Positions 35,670-47,527 of a stretch of 64,000 nucleotides of DNA are shown here, piece after piece. Position 1 is the stretch's first letter, and every line of letters begins with the position of its first letter. The notes beneath the pieces were generated by a model. That model was not told the origin of the DNA. It saw only the letters and a program-made list of their open reading frames with translations, and did no database searches. The position numbers and the translations under genes are program-made. This DNA comes from Anniella stebbinsi (Eukaryota > Chordata > Lepidosauria > Squamata > Anniellidae), in the NCBI GenBank assembly GCA_029215795.1, contig JARDYH010000001.1, positions 191,525,654-191,589,653 on the forward strand, written 5' to 3'.

Positions 35670-37180
35670 AGACCTAGTCCTTGAACAAGTGGTTGAGGGT
35701 CAGCTCCAGACACTCTTGGATGAGACTGATTATCTGGATCCATTCAATACGGTTTCAGGCCTGGCTTTGGCACGGAAACAGCCTTGGTTGCCCTGTATGA
35801 TGACCTATGATGGGAGAAAGACAGGGGGAGTGTGACTCTATTGATTCTCCTTGATCTCTCAGTGGCTTTTGATACCATCGGCCATGGTATCTTTCCAGGA
35901 TGACTGGCTGAGTTGGGAGTGGGAGGCACTGCATTGCAGTGGTTCCGCTCCTACTTGGCGGGTCGGCTCCAGAAGGTGGTGCTTGGGGGACATCGCTCAG
36001 CCCTGTGGATTCTCCAGTATGGGGTTCCGCAGGGGTCAGTCTTATCCCCCATGTTGTTCAACATCTACATGAAACCATTGAGTGCAGTCATCCGGAGTTT
36101 TGGAGTGCGTTGACATCAGTACACTGATGACACGCAGCTCTATTTCTCCTTTTCATCTCCATCAGGTGAGGCTGTGGATGTGCTGAAGCAGTGCCTGGCT
36201 GCGACAATGGACTGGATGAGGGCTAATAAACTGAAACTCAATCCAGACAAGACTGAGATGCTGTTAGTGGGTGGTTCTGCTGACCGGATGGAGGGTCTTC
36301 AACCTGTTCTGGATGGGGTTGCACTCCCCTTGAAGGAGCGGGTTCGTAGCTTGGGGGTTCTCCTAAAACCATCTCTGTCACTCGAGCTCAGGTGGCCTCA
36401 GTGGCACAGAGTGCCTTCTACCAACTTCAGTTGGTGGCCCAGCTACGTCCCTATCTGGACAGGGATAACCTGGCTTCAGTTGTCCATGCTCTGGTAACCT
36501 CCAAGTTAGATTACTGCAATGCACTCTACGTGGGGCTGCCTTTGAAGATGGTTCAGAAGCTGCAATTTGTGCAAAATGCAGCGGCCAGATTGATAACTGG
36601 GACCAGAAGGTTTGAGCATATAAGACCTACTCTGGCCCGCTTGCATTGTCTGCCTATACGTTTCCGAACCCGATTCAAGATGCTGGTTCTAACCTATAAA
36701 GCCTTACACGGCTTAGGACCACAATACCTGATGGAACGCCTCTCCTGACACGAACCTACCCATACACTATGATCCACATCTAAGGTCCTCCTCCAGTTGC
36801 CTACTCTGAGGGAAGCATGGAGGGTGACAACAAGGGAGAGGGCCTTTTCAATGGTGACCGCCCCAATTATGGAATGATCTCCCCAATGAGGCTCACCTGA
36901 CGCCAACATTGTTATCTTTTTGGGGCCAGGTCAAGACTTTCCTCTTCTCCCAGGCATTTAACAGCATATGTTGAGGGTTTTGTTGCTGTTGTTGTGGTTT
37001 GACCCAGAATAGTTGTTTTTAAATGATATTGTATTTATAACATGTTTTTATGCTTTTTATGGTTTTAAATTTTGTATATCGGTTTTTTAATGCTCAATGT
37101 TTTTAATTTTTGTAAACCGCCTAGAGAGCTTCGGCTATGGGGCGGTATATAAATGGAATAAATAATAACAATAATAATAA
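35670..37180 (+). mobile_element. L2-type LINE, 5'-truncated, inside the ERV
   Basis: ORF2 remnants in order: ETDYLDPF, LLDLSVAFDT, GVPQGSVLSPMLFNIYM, YTDDTQLYFS (the YxDD catalytic box), NKLKLNPDKTEMLLVG, LVTSKLDYCNALYVGLPL, NAAARLITGTRR and LTYKALHGLGPQYL, spread over three frames with stops. The 3' UTR ends 'gagcttcggctatggggcgg' with an AT-rich tail. This is the L2 clade of non-LTR retrotransposons. Confidence 0.9.
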
Positions 37181-38599
37181 TCTCAGGGGGATGCCCCTGA
37201 AATTTGTCTGCATCTAAAACCTGATTGTACTTTGCCTCTTATTGTAAATAGTGAATTATCCATGTAGTTCAAGTAGCTAGCTCTCAATAAGCAAGAGAAC
37301 ACTTTGCAGTGTGTCTAAGCTCAGCCTGTTAAAAATCAATGACGACTTTCTGCTGGGCCAGGTAGAAAAATCTCAGCATTGACTTGCGAGCCTAACACAT
37401 TTGAGGTGAATTTGTGCTCTCTAACCGTTGACTAACCGGAAAAAAAACACCCAGCGGGAACGAGTATGTGTGTATAAAGAAGAGAGGAGTGCTTGTGTGT
37501 GTGTGAGTAGTGGCAGAGAGTTTTCAGTGGTCTGTTTCCTTTGAACTCTGGGTAGCTTTTAATGCCAACGTTTAGAATAAGATCCTTCATCTTTAACTAG
37601 AAAGCCTCTTTAGATAAAAACATCTTAATGTCCTAAATGTATTGTAGCCTTGTTGCAAAGTGTAATGTATGTGTTTTTCTGACTCCTCCTCATTCCAAGA
37701 TTCCAAATAGGAATTCAGTAAACAAATCCTTTTTGTAGTTGAATATTTCAAAAGTACCCATACGTGTGTGTGTATAGAAAATGTTCTACTGATCCTGTTC
37801 CAGATCAATGTGCTTTTGTCTGTGTACTCTGAGCATAAGCAGAGTATGATTTGCCAGACTATGATTTGTAAAGTGGGTTCCCATAGCTAAATGAGAGTCA
37901 GTGTTTTTGTTACTAACAGCAGATGTTTTTACATTGTGTACCTTCACAACTGATAAAAGTATCTTTATTCCTACTGAACTATGAAACTTGTCCTGATGCC
38001 AAGAGAATTCCCACCCTTCCTTTATTTATCCTACTAATTGACTGCCTCAGTCTGCTGCTCCAGGTTTTTTGTTGTTGGGTTTTTGAGGGGTTTTTTTCCT
38101 TGCCTTTCTCCAAGATAAAGCTCCCTCAATTTGCTAGGAAGAGACCTCCTGTGTAAATTACAGGCAACCATCAAGTGTACAAGTGATGGCCTGTTCCTAC
38201 ATCTTTCAGCTCCAAATCAATCAGCCTTGACAGCAGCACCATCCACAGAAAACTGCAGACAGCCCTTCCTCATTGCAAAGTGACATCTGTCAAGGATACC
38301 CAAGGCTTTTAAACTGGACTTTGTTAAGCACTAGCCCTGCTCGCCCAGTAGCTCCCTCCCTCCTAGCAATTCCTCAGTAACCTCTTTCCCTTGAGGGTAC
38401 AGGAGTATCCAACCAGTCTTACCAACGGAAAGCCCATGTAAAACCCTGATCCTCTCAGTAAAGAAACCTGAGAAATTTACACACCTGAAAAGAAACCCAC
38501 GTATTGTTTTGTGAAAGACAAGATCCTAGTCCATGCTTTCCCTGGTTTCTCAGTATTGCTAAAGCTACTAAGTTTTTTGTTATTGATCTCTCTAACATC
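37181..38599. other. ERV interior or unknown insertion
   Basis: Within the provirus but with no retroviral motif that I can recognise. 37440-37640 has a TATA-like 'gtgtataaagaag' and 'gaataagatcc' reminiscent of an LTR, not confirmed. Confidence 0.35.
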
Positions 38600-38604
38600 C
38601 CTTT

Positions 38605-39563
38605 TGTAAAGGAAGACAGATAGACTGCGCTGAGAGAATAGATGGGTTGGGTAGTAGAAATAATACACGGAGCAAAGCATGGATTTTAGTAGGAGTTTTA
38701 GCAATGGGTTAGAGAAACAAAGGGAGTTTTAGTAGGGAGTTAGAATAACAAAGGATCTCGGCTCGGCCACCTGGAGGGAGATTGATTGCCCAAGGACGAA
38801 AACCAGAGCCAGGAAGAACCAGCCTTATCTAGGCCATAAAAGACCAAGGCCGAAGGAGGGAGGTGTGAAAGAGGGACTGTGGCTGGCACCAAGGGGGGAG
38901 GGGGGATCCCTGAGAGGAGGAATAAAGTTGGAGGTTTACCAAAGGGTGGGATTCTTCCGTGAGGGTGAGCGGAAGGGAGCCAGGTCTGGCTGGGTAGATG
39001 GTATTAGTGTCTCTTTCCTTTTTATCTTGCATGCTGGGTCTTGTTGTAGTTTTTGATGTTTAGACTGCTTAACCTACTCTTAATCTAATAAAGTCTTATA
39101 TCTCAAGTAAACTGAGTCTTGGTTTGGTTCTCTGGGTTCTGTGCATATCTAACTAAAAGGGAGGAGTGTCTAGGCATGCTTCCTTCACATCGTGGCAAGT
39201 GGTGGGATACTGCATGGAACCAGGGCGATCAAACTCTATTAGTAGGTTGAGAAGCAGTGGCAACAAGACCCAGACAGGGTGAGAATAGATAGAACAAAAT
39301 GCAAGGGATAGAGACAGTGGAACAGTTATTGCCAGTAGCCGGGATGGGCGGAGGAGCCGTAGGGCCCAACTGTCCAACTATTGAATGGATCGTGGGCGAC
39401 ATCCCGGGGGGGGAGCGGAATTTAAGAAAAAGCCGCTACCCAAACAGCCCCCACCAGTAACATCGGCTGGTGTAAATCCAGGAGGGACACGTCCCAAAGT
39501 TGCACTTTCCCAGGGATTGGGAAGTGGAGAGTCAGGGAGATATCTAGGCACACTTCCTTTACA
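38605..39563 (+). mobile_element. small LTR element, family Y, with reduced 3' LTR
   Basis: Starts TGTAAAGGAAG and ends CTTCCTTTACA, an exact 11-bp inverted pair, between two copies of CCTTT (38600-38604 and 39564-39568). The 5' LTR is 38605-39189, with a TATA-like 'gccataaaagacc' near 38832 and 'aataaag' near 39088. After a 3-base spacer, TGGCAAGTGGTGGGATA occupies the primer-site position. A short gag-like leader frame follows (39300-39420). Only about the last 30 bp of the 3' LTR remains. Confidence 0.75.
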
Positions 39564-39749
39564 CCTTTTGCCTTTGAGTTTGATAACCTTCAGCCAATTA
39601 CTGAACCATGATCCCAATAGCATTTCTCTTCCAGGTAGCTCAACCTTGATCCAATATGTATTGCTAATATATTGATCTCCTCACCTATCCCTAAAGCATG
39701 TGGATTCAACACCACTTACTGTCTAAAGTAATATGAAATCTGTTCTCTC

Positions 39750-39980
39750 TCTCTGACTTGACCCTTCTGGCACCCCCCACCCAAAGAACCCTGACTGTAT
39801 TTTCTTTGATGATAATTCCTCCCTCATTCTTCCTGACTGCACTCGTGCCTCTGAATACACAGTCTGTTCCCCACTCTCAGTAATTGGAGCCCACTCCCTT
39901 CCTTTCACCAGTGCACAAACTGCTGAACTGTTCACTCTTATGCATGCCTGCATCCAGCATCTAGCAGCACCCTGATAGAT
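39750..39980 (+). pseudogene. ERV RNase H remnant
   Basis: One frame gives EPDCIFFDDNSS, then IGAHSLPFTSAQTAELF, the layout of gammaretroviral RNase H (D in the first strand, TSAQxAEL helix). Stops lie upstream, and no clean RT precedes it. Confidence 0.6.
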
Positions 39981-40059
39981 GCTCTGTTGCCCCTCTGTCC
40001 TTGCTCCCTATCCTTGCTCATGTGTCCCACTCCATGGGACACACGATCAAAGGGGGAGG

Positions 40060-40345
40060 GAGTATGTGACATGGCTCACAATCCTGACACAAACTGTCCC
40101 CTTTCGAGATCCTGATAGAAAAGCCCTACAATCCAAGCCTGATGCCCACCCACCCCCACTGGGGACACACATGCCCTGGGGAGTGTTGCAAGGCCTTACT
40201 AATGTTCTCCACATTGCTTACTCTCAGGTACGTGCAGTTCAGCCCAGAACATCCAGTGAACCAGCTCATGACCTACAGCCTGGTGATTGGGTGTATACCA
40301 AGCGGCACTTGAGAAAACACTGCCTGGAGCCGAGATCCTGTACCA
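40060..40345 (+). pseudogene. ERV integrase C-terminal remnant
   Basis: 'HDLQPGDWVYTKRHLRKHCLEPR' type sequence (partly quoted: LQPGDWVYTKRH) matches the integrase C-terminal beta-barrel motif of class I retroviruses. The frame breaks right after. The catalytic core is not present. Confidence 0.68.
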
Positions 40346-40536
40346 GATCCTCCTGATGACAGCGCTCTGGAGCATGAAGCCAGTGACCAGCCAGCTCCAC
40401 CCACAACCACCCCGGACTGAAGCAAGCTCTGTCCTGATACCCAACCTTTCTCCCCAGGAGAACAATGCTCCAGTGAAACTACCAGCCTCAAACTTCAGCT
40501 CAAGAAACAAGCTCAACGACCCCCCATCCCAGAAGA

Positions 40537-40908
40537 TTGACCGAGAAATCCTTTGTGCTCTCTAAGCAGATGGCTGGCCAGCAGACTGCATCCTGGAACT
40601 GCAAGAGCCCCCTCAAAGGAACTCTGTACATGACGCTGTACTTTGTTTTGCTCCTCCTAGAGCCAACAGCCAGTTACCCAAACCACAACCTGGTGCTGAA
40701 AATGTCCCAGAAAACTGCCCAAATGATGAACAGAACTAACTGTTGGGTTTGTGGTGGCATCCCAACAGCCCCGATGCCCCTGAATGCTACTCAGATAGCT
40801 ACCCCAGATCCCAAGTACTTGAAGGCTGATGCAATCTGGGACAAAACTCGAAGGAGTGCAAATGAATACATCCAGCTACACACCAAGATCAAAGGACAAT
40901 TTTGTTAG
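40537..40908 (+). pseudogene. ERV env-like N-terminal remnant
   Basis: An open frame of 123 codons has a hydrophobic signal-like segment (LYMTLYFVLLLL) followed by NRTNCWVCGGIP, a Cys-x-x-Cys-like surface-subunit pattern with an N-glycosylation site. It sits between the integrase remnant and the 3' LTR, where env is expected. It stops early, with no transmembrane subunit downstream. Confidence 0.5.
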
Positions 40909-41000
40909 GGCTGTAAGAGTTCTCGTGTTTCTATGAGTTGTAGTAATTGTGATATCATGTATGTCAAGTCTGATGAAGGCTTGATACACCTTGATACACC

Positions 41001-41574
41001 TGATGAAGAAAGTCAAAGCATTCCCCTTACCCAGTTTCCAGAAGAAATGCACAAACAGGTATTCACACCTCACATACCAGGCCAGCAGAAGAGACACTAG
41101 CCAAGAGAGCCGAACTGTTTCCTTTCCCGCTCTCCCGCCACACCATTCCAGCCGCACATTCCTGTCCTATGCCACAGATCACAGAGACAGAGAAAACTCA
41201 TTCCCCCTCCTTTCTCTAAACATCCAAGAACCCCTGACAAGACAATTTAACTTGTATTTACAGAGAGTCCTGAGACAGCCCTTATCAAAGAACAGGGAGT
41301 TGTTCTGGCGCCGGATTATTGCTGTTGTGTTGCTTATGTGAACTAGTTCAGTTGCAACATTATTGGAATGTGACCAAAGGGAGAAAGCGAGGGAAGGGAA
41401 AATGGGGAGGCTTCAAAGAACTTTTGAATGTATATAACGTGGCACAGTACCTATAGAAGTCAGAGAGCCAGTATCCAGCTGGGTGGAGCTGTCTCACTCC
41501 TAAAATTGTTGGACCGGGACTCTGCCTGCTTGGACTTTCTTCAACTTTGGCACAGTCAGCTAATTTCCTTGACA
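41001..41574 (+). repeat. ERV 3' LTR
   Basis: 574 bp, TG...CA, longer than the 5' LTR. A TATA-like 'gaatgtatataacg' lies near 41425. A purine-rich stretch lies near 41382-41412 inside it. No clear polypurine tract precedes 41001, where 'ttgatacacc' is duplicated instead. Confidence 0.85.
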
Positions 41575-42463
41575 GTTGTAAGTAGATATAATGAGAACTT
41601 GTTTAGAATGACAATGTCTCTGCAAACTTTTCTCTGTCAGAGTTTTCTCATGGGAGTAGCTCTCTCACTCCTTGTTGAGGCCTTGAAGCTCTATAGGTTT
41701 CCCTAGGAACCTGAAAGGTGGGTGGGCACTTGTTGAAAGAGTCACTCAGACTACAGCATCATCTTAGTGGGTTGAGCAATGCCACCCTGGTGGCACATAA
41801 GCACAGGGCCTTTCTGTTAAGTGGCTCTGAACAGGCCATGCCTCTGTTTATAAGCGGGGGGGTGGGGGGTGCAAGGCCTGACATCCCTCCCTCTTTGGAT
41901 CCATCTCTGTTTGGGACTTTGAAAGCACTCTGCACGTGAACTCTCTTCTATTTGGACTTTGGATTTCTAAGGACTGTGCCATGAGAAGTACTGTGAGGAT
42001 TTTCATAGACTTGAAATTGCATTTGCTGTGGATTGTGTGTTTTCCTAGTCAGCTCAGCGTTCAGCAGGCTGTGGTTTTGCATTATTTTTATCAGGTGGCA
42101 GGGAGTTGCCAGTGCTAAGCAGAAGCATGGGCCTCCTGTGCCTGGGATTTTACCCTTCCCGTGATCTTGTAAGCGTTGGCCATGTCCTCTAAGTTACCAG
42201 CATATGCAGCGTTTGGAGAAGCTCCCTTGGGATGGTTTGTTAAGCTTTCAAGAATCCCCAACCCCGTGATTGCCTGAAGGATTGTATCAGGACTGAACCC
42301 TAAGCTTTCTGACCATCAATCAGCTTTAGGTTTTTTGGAGTGTGTAACCATTAAACTTTTTACCATGGGAGTTCTTCAGTAAAAGAAGTCTCACTGATAT
42401 GAGTGTCTCGTGTCAGTTTGCCAGCACGTATGAACGCTGGAGGGAATAGGCATGCACATGACA

Positions 42464-42992
42464 TGGCCAAGAGTTCCTCTCACAAAGAGGCTTTAATCAG
42501 CTTCCTGGCCCAGCCAGTTGTCCCCTCCCTGCTACTTTTAATAAGCCATAAGGGACAAGGATCCAATACCGAAGTAGGGATGTTAAGAGAAGTCTGCACC
42601 AGAATAAAATAAGTTTGTATTTCTATGAATCTGGCCCACAGACCAGGAGTAGGCCGGCTTTTCCCAAGTCATGCAGATCCCTTTTTTTCTTTTCTGGAGT
42701 TTTATGTACAATTAAAAATCTGTACAATTAAAAAAATGTGCTTCCCCCCATAGGCTAAAGCATGAAAATGCACATTTTGGGGAGATTTCTGTAGTTTGGG
42801 GAGAATTTGTGCATTTTTACAAGTGCAAATTTGCACAATGTGAATTTGTGCAAATTTGGGAAATTGGAGGGGAAAAAACACAATTCCAGCAACAAGCAGA
42901 CAATAGAACAAAATGTAACTAACAATCCGCAAAATGCATACACCCCTATACAGAAGTGGTTGCACGAACCTGTCCAGGCAACTTGTCATTGT
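42464..42992. other. intron with AT-rich 'aatgcacatt' repeat
   Basis: 42700-42960 holds words such as 'aatgcacattttggggaga', related to 43570-43800. No gene. Confidence 0.45.
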
Positions 42993-44230
42993 TGTAAGAA
43001 CACAAACAGAGTCGTTATAGTCAGATCAAAAGTACATCTAGTCCAGCATTCTGTACATGCCAGCTACCTATGGGAAACCCACAAGCAGGACATGAGTGTA
43101 ACGGCACCCTCTTACTCAGCTTCCAAAGCAACTGCTGTACATAGGCACACTGCTTCTGATACTGGAGGTAGCATATAGCCATGAAGACCACATAGGCATT
43201 TATAGCCTTCTCCTCCAGTAATTTATCCAACCCCCTTTAAAAGCTATCCATATTGGTGGCCATCACTACATCTTGTGGTAGCGAATTCCATAGTTTAACT
43301 ATGTGCTGTGTGAAGAAGTCCTTCCTTTTATCTGTCCTGAAATTCCCACCAATCAGCTTCATCAGATGACCCCTTTGGGTTCTAGCATTATGGGAGAAGG
43401 AGAAAAATGTCTCCCTATCCACTTTCTCCACAGCATACATGTTTTTGTACACCTGTATCATGTCACTTGCCTTTTATCTAAGTTAAGTAGCCCTAGTTTT
43501 TGTAACCTTTCCTCGTAGGAGAGGAATTATGTAAAATCCATTCCATCTTGTCAGGCACCTTCTGTTTTTTGAGTTTCCAAATGTGCACAAATGCCCCCAA
43601 AATGAGCATTTTGATGCTTTAACCCATGGGGGAAATGCACATCTTTGGCAAGTTTTTTTTTTAAAAAAAATCTATGTCAAAAATTTGCACAAAATGCCCA
43701 AATGTAAGAAAAACAGTCCACAAGTCTGCGGACTCAAGCCAACAGGAGGATATCTGGTCCACTGCAGGTCAGATTCATAAAAATTCAAACTCGTTTGGTT
43801 CTGTTGCAGATTTCTCTGACAATCCCAAACTCTATAATATTCTTCTCTAGATGCAGTTTCCAGAACTATGCAGAGTATTCCAAGTGTGGTTACGCCGTAG
43901 ACTTGTATAAGGGCAGTAGGATATTGACAGTTTTATGCTCAGTTCCAATTTCAATGCCTAACATGGAATTTGTGTGTTTCACAACTGCTGCACATTGGAT
44001 CAACATTTTCATTGAGCTATCCACCACAATCCAAAGATCTCTTTTTCAGTCAGTCTCCGCTAGCTCAGATCCATCAGCATATACATGAAGTGGGGGGTTT
44101 CTGCCCCAACATACATTACACTTGCTCACATTGAACATCATTAGCCATTTTGATGCCCACTCACTCAGTTTGGAGAGATCCCTTTGGAGCTCCTGAAACA
44201 AGATTGCGTTGTAGATACTTCAATGAATTC
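42993..44230 (-). mobile_element. CR1-type LINE ORF2 C-terminus and 3' region, antisense
   Basis: On the minus strand the frames give LSKLSEWASKW, then after an interruption LIGGNFRTDKRKDFF and IVKLWNSLPQDVV (CR1 'VKLWNSLPREVV' motif), then MDKLLEEKAIN and the 3' region. About 43567-43805 is a separate AT-rich repeat inserted in it. The block is colinear with 24648-26212. Confidence 0.8.
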
Positions 44231-44529
44231 ATCTGCTATAACAATGGAGTCTAAATCATGGCAGATGCAAGAGATTTTATCTTGCAGTTGCTTCGCAAAC
44301 CTTTAACAGTGAGCATCTGATGATTCCATAATTCCCTTAGGGCCAACATATAATAAGCACCTTACAACCCTCTGCTCGTTGACATAGAGAGGATGCAATA
44401 GAAGTGGAGAAGTAATGTTTCTTCACTGCCTTCAATACCCATGCATAACATCGAACATGGGCACTCACTAGTGTTTGATTGCATGCAGTGGGTGTTTTCC
44501 ACCACCTATGCCCAAGCCATAGAACCATA
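44231..44529. other. intron, no gene seen
   Basis: Between two antisense LINE fragments; may be more decayed LINE sequence. Confidence 0.4.
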
Positions 44530-45545
44530 GGATCATCTGCCTGGCTGTTTCATTGCTCTTAACTCCAAAGCCACATGAGCTCTACTAATCAGGAGGGGAT
44601 GCTCAGGAGCAATCATGTCAACAGCACAGACCATCACAATGTTCCACAGATCAACCAGGATTTTGACAGGAGAGCCAGCTTTATCAGCTGGAACCCCCTC
44701 CCCCAGTCTTCTGGAAATCATCCAGATCCATTAGCATCCAGGGGTAGAGCATCTTAATAGGTCCCCTACTCTTCCAGAGGGGGAAAGCTGCCATAGTCTA
44801 AACCTCAACAGGAGGTGATCTAATCATGGCAAAGGGACCAATTCAAAATCTCCAACTTGAGATCGCCATTTCCATGGCCAGATGAAATACCAGTCTAGAG
44901 TGTATCCTGCTATAAGTGTTGGGCCTATGATATGTTGGGACAGTCCCATGATTATCATGGAAGCCATGGAATCCTGAGCCACTTCAGACAAGGCATGTCT
45001 GGTATGAATGTTTATATCCCCCAGTACCAGCAGTCTGGGAGACCTAAGCATCTCATCTGAGACCACCTCCATCAGCTCAAGTAGGGAGACTGCAGGGCAG
45101 CAGGGTGGACGGTACACCAGCAGAATCCCTGACATGTTCCACTGCCCAGAGACAAATCATAAGTATTCTAGACTAGTAATCTGATTGACAGGGAGCCTAG
45201 AGAGAGAGAATTCCTATAGACTATGGCAAACTCCAAATGCCTGGCCCTCAAGTCTACTTTGATGTTGCACCAAGTACCCTAGTGGGTACAAGTGGGAGAG
45301 CCTAACTCCTTCCTGCTCAGCAACCCATTTCTTGGTTAAACTTGTCAGATAGGATGCCTCATTCATGGTTAGATCATGGAAGAGGGTGCTCTTATTATGG
45401 CACTTAAGGGTAAGAGGAGGGGCACACCATGGCACAACCATTAACTGTCTGGGCCATGTTGACCTTACCTGGCATACCTCTTCCAAATGCCATACCTCCA
45501 TCACATTAATTGGGCCTCTCCCCAAGCCCCCTCCTCCCAACTTGG
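44530..45545 (-). mobile_element. L2-like LINE endonuclease region, antisense
   Basis: On the minus strand, consecutive frames give NKSTLFHDL, KWVAEQEGVRLS, LLVYRPP, RLLVLGDINIHT and MGLSQHIIGPT with TLDWYF. This is the order of motifs in an apurinic-type endonuclease of CR1/L2-group LINEs. DMIAPEHPL and RAMKQPGR follow, where the linker to RT begins. Several frameshifts; no RT downstream. Confidence 0.8.
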
Positions 45546-47379
45546 CTTCATATCTTTTCCTGCAGGCACATAATCAGTCCCTGGGAAGAAAACCAACACC
45601 CCCCCCCACACACACACACACCAAAGACTCTAAAACACAAATCAAAAAATCAAAAACAGATTGGCCAGGTGTTAGAGAAGTGGCCCTTGCCTTGCATTCC
45701 CCCCCAAAGTTTCTCCACCCACCCTTTGGTAGTGAGCATGGCACCACAGCAGTATTCACTTTTATGCCTCAGCTCCAGGAAACTGATGCAAGGCGGCCCA
45801 GGGTTGGTAAAGGGTCCCTGGGGAAAGGTGCTGAGTCGGAGGCCTGGTCTTGTGGAATGTACATTAGAAATGAGAATGTTCAAATGCTATCAAAGCAAAA
45901 TATGATTTCTTTCTTTGATAGTATTTTTCCCTACTGAATAATTGCTATGGAAGGCAAATATTAGATTTTGTTTACCTTTGTATACTGCCTTCAGAAGGAT
46001 ACCCATTAATACTTTGACAAACTATTTTGTTTTTCTATAGCATTCATTCATTTTCTATAGCATTCGTATTCTTTTTTCTTATATTAAAAAAATCTTTACA
46101 TTTACAACAACACTGAGATTGTCTCACTAGAACCTCCTGCCTTTCCTTCGTAGAAAGGACTTCCTTTCTAAACATTTGGCATAAGTTCACATTTCCATAT
46201 GTGTACAGTTAGCTCTAAGCCTGATTGATATCTCTTGACAATGTTGCAATGCTAACATTTAATCCTTCTCTGTGTCCGTAGCACACAACACAGTTCTGTG
46301 TGGGATCTCCGATAATACCATTATGGTTGAGCATAACGGTCAGCTCCATCTGATTGCATTGCCTTTGTCTGAAATCTCATCAGAGCATACCCTATGCTGC
46401 TGCAATCTGTCTTCAGCACCCACTTACGGGGAAACATTGCTCTGTTCTGTATAAAGATGCATTAGGAGCTTCCTGATCAACAGATTCAGACCTTTCAAAA
46501 GTAATGCACAGTCTGTAAATCAGCTCTCTGCTGATGAGCCACTGAAGAAATGATGGCTTGGCAGCTCACAGCTCAGTCTGAAAGGAAAGGGACTTCTTCC
46601 CCCTTGCAATTTAACATGCTTTCTTCCTTGGGAAAGTTCAATTGAAACCCCAAATACCATGTGACTCGGAGTTACAAAAACAAGAAAGTGAAAATTGGAA
46701 GTGCCAACACTGTCAGATTGGGACTGTCAAAAGTAATGGGGAAGATGCTGCTGAAGCTAAAAAGCCCATTCCCTTTCGGGTTCAGCTCAAGTCAGCAACA
46801 CTTGGAATAGCACCTAGGACACTTTCTCTAGAGATTTTATGTCAGAAAAAGTTATATTCTTCACCATCTGGGTTTCTAATTGCATTTTCAAAGTAAGTTC
46901 ATTGCCTGTATTGCAGTAACAAGCTATTGCACAAACAAGCATAATAAGCATTGCTTATTTAATTTAAAATCCAGCTTAAACCACTCATAGAATTTCACTT
47001 CATAAATTGCCAGAGGATTCAATCAAGACTAAAACCTTTGTGAACAGTCCCACACATAGAACAAATCTGTGTGGAATCGCTGAGGGCTGGATCCAGTCAG
47101 AGTTAATCACCGCTTTAACTCTCCCATTGAAATCAATAGAACTGTCAAGTTGCTTAACTTTGGATAGATTGTATCCTAAGTTTGCCAGATATCTGTGGGT
47201 TGTTCTGTACTGTAGCTGATTGGAATGGATACAGGTCAATTATTGCCATTGAAATCAGTGTGTAGGAACATTGAGGGAGCTTTAAAGTATTGGCTCCTGA
47301 GTGTTTATCATCTGGTTTAAAAAAAAAAGATTAGCAAGGTTACAACTAGCGTGCGTTAAAGTACCCCTTAGTCTGAATA
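45546..47379. other. intron, no gene seen
   Basis: Non-coding. Poly-C/(CA)n lies near 45597-45622. Confidence 0.5.
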
Positions 47380-47527
47380 TTTTATTTATTTATTACATTT
47401 CCCCCATCTTTCCTCCAGGGAACATCATTCTCTCCCATCCTCATGAGGCAGTTTAGGGTTGAGTGGGTATTTGAACCTGGGTTTCCCAGGCCTAGTCCCA
47501 CACTCTCTAACCATTAGACTACACTGG
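47380..47527 (-). repeat. tRNA-derived SINE, antisense
   Basis: On the minus strand: 'gtgtagtctaatggttagag' (A-box), then 'ggttcaaatac' (B-box) about 40 bp on, then a body and an AAATAAATA tail. This is the common tRNA-derived SINE layout. Confidence 0.75.

Larger units (their letters stand above)
34485..41574 (+). mobile_element. endogenous retrovirus, class I-like, degraded provirus
   Basis: Two LTRs in the same orientation (34485-34693 and 41001-41574), each TG...CA, with GTTG on both outer sides (34481-34484 and 41575-41578). The 4-bp duplication, a gammaretrovirus-like RNase H and integrase C-terminus, and a gag beginning MGQSSS suggest class I. It contains a leader, a broken gag, RNase H, integrase tail and env-like remnants. 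Most of pol is missing. An L2 copy and a small LTR element sit inside it. It is an old, non-functional copy. Confidence 0.88.
34438..42463 (+). mobile_element. solo LTR, family X, split by an ERV provirus
   Basis: The LTR starts TGTCAGG at 34438 and ends ATGACA at 42463, with TGGCC on both sides (34433-34437 and 42464-42468), a 5-bp target duplication. Removing the provirus 34485-41574 and one GTTG leaves about 930 bp that aligns with the minus-strand fragment at 1832-2396. A TATA-like 'gtttataagc' lies near 41850. No internal coding region of its own is present, so it is a recombined solo LTR. Confidence 0.85.

Noticed and set aside
40537..40908. Functional captured env (syncytin-like)
   Set aside because: Stops after 123 codons, with no transmembrane subunit and broken surroundings.
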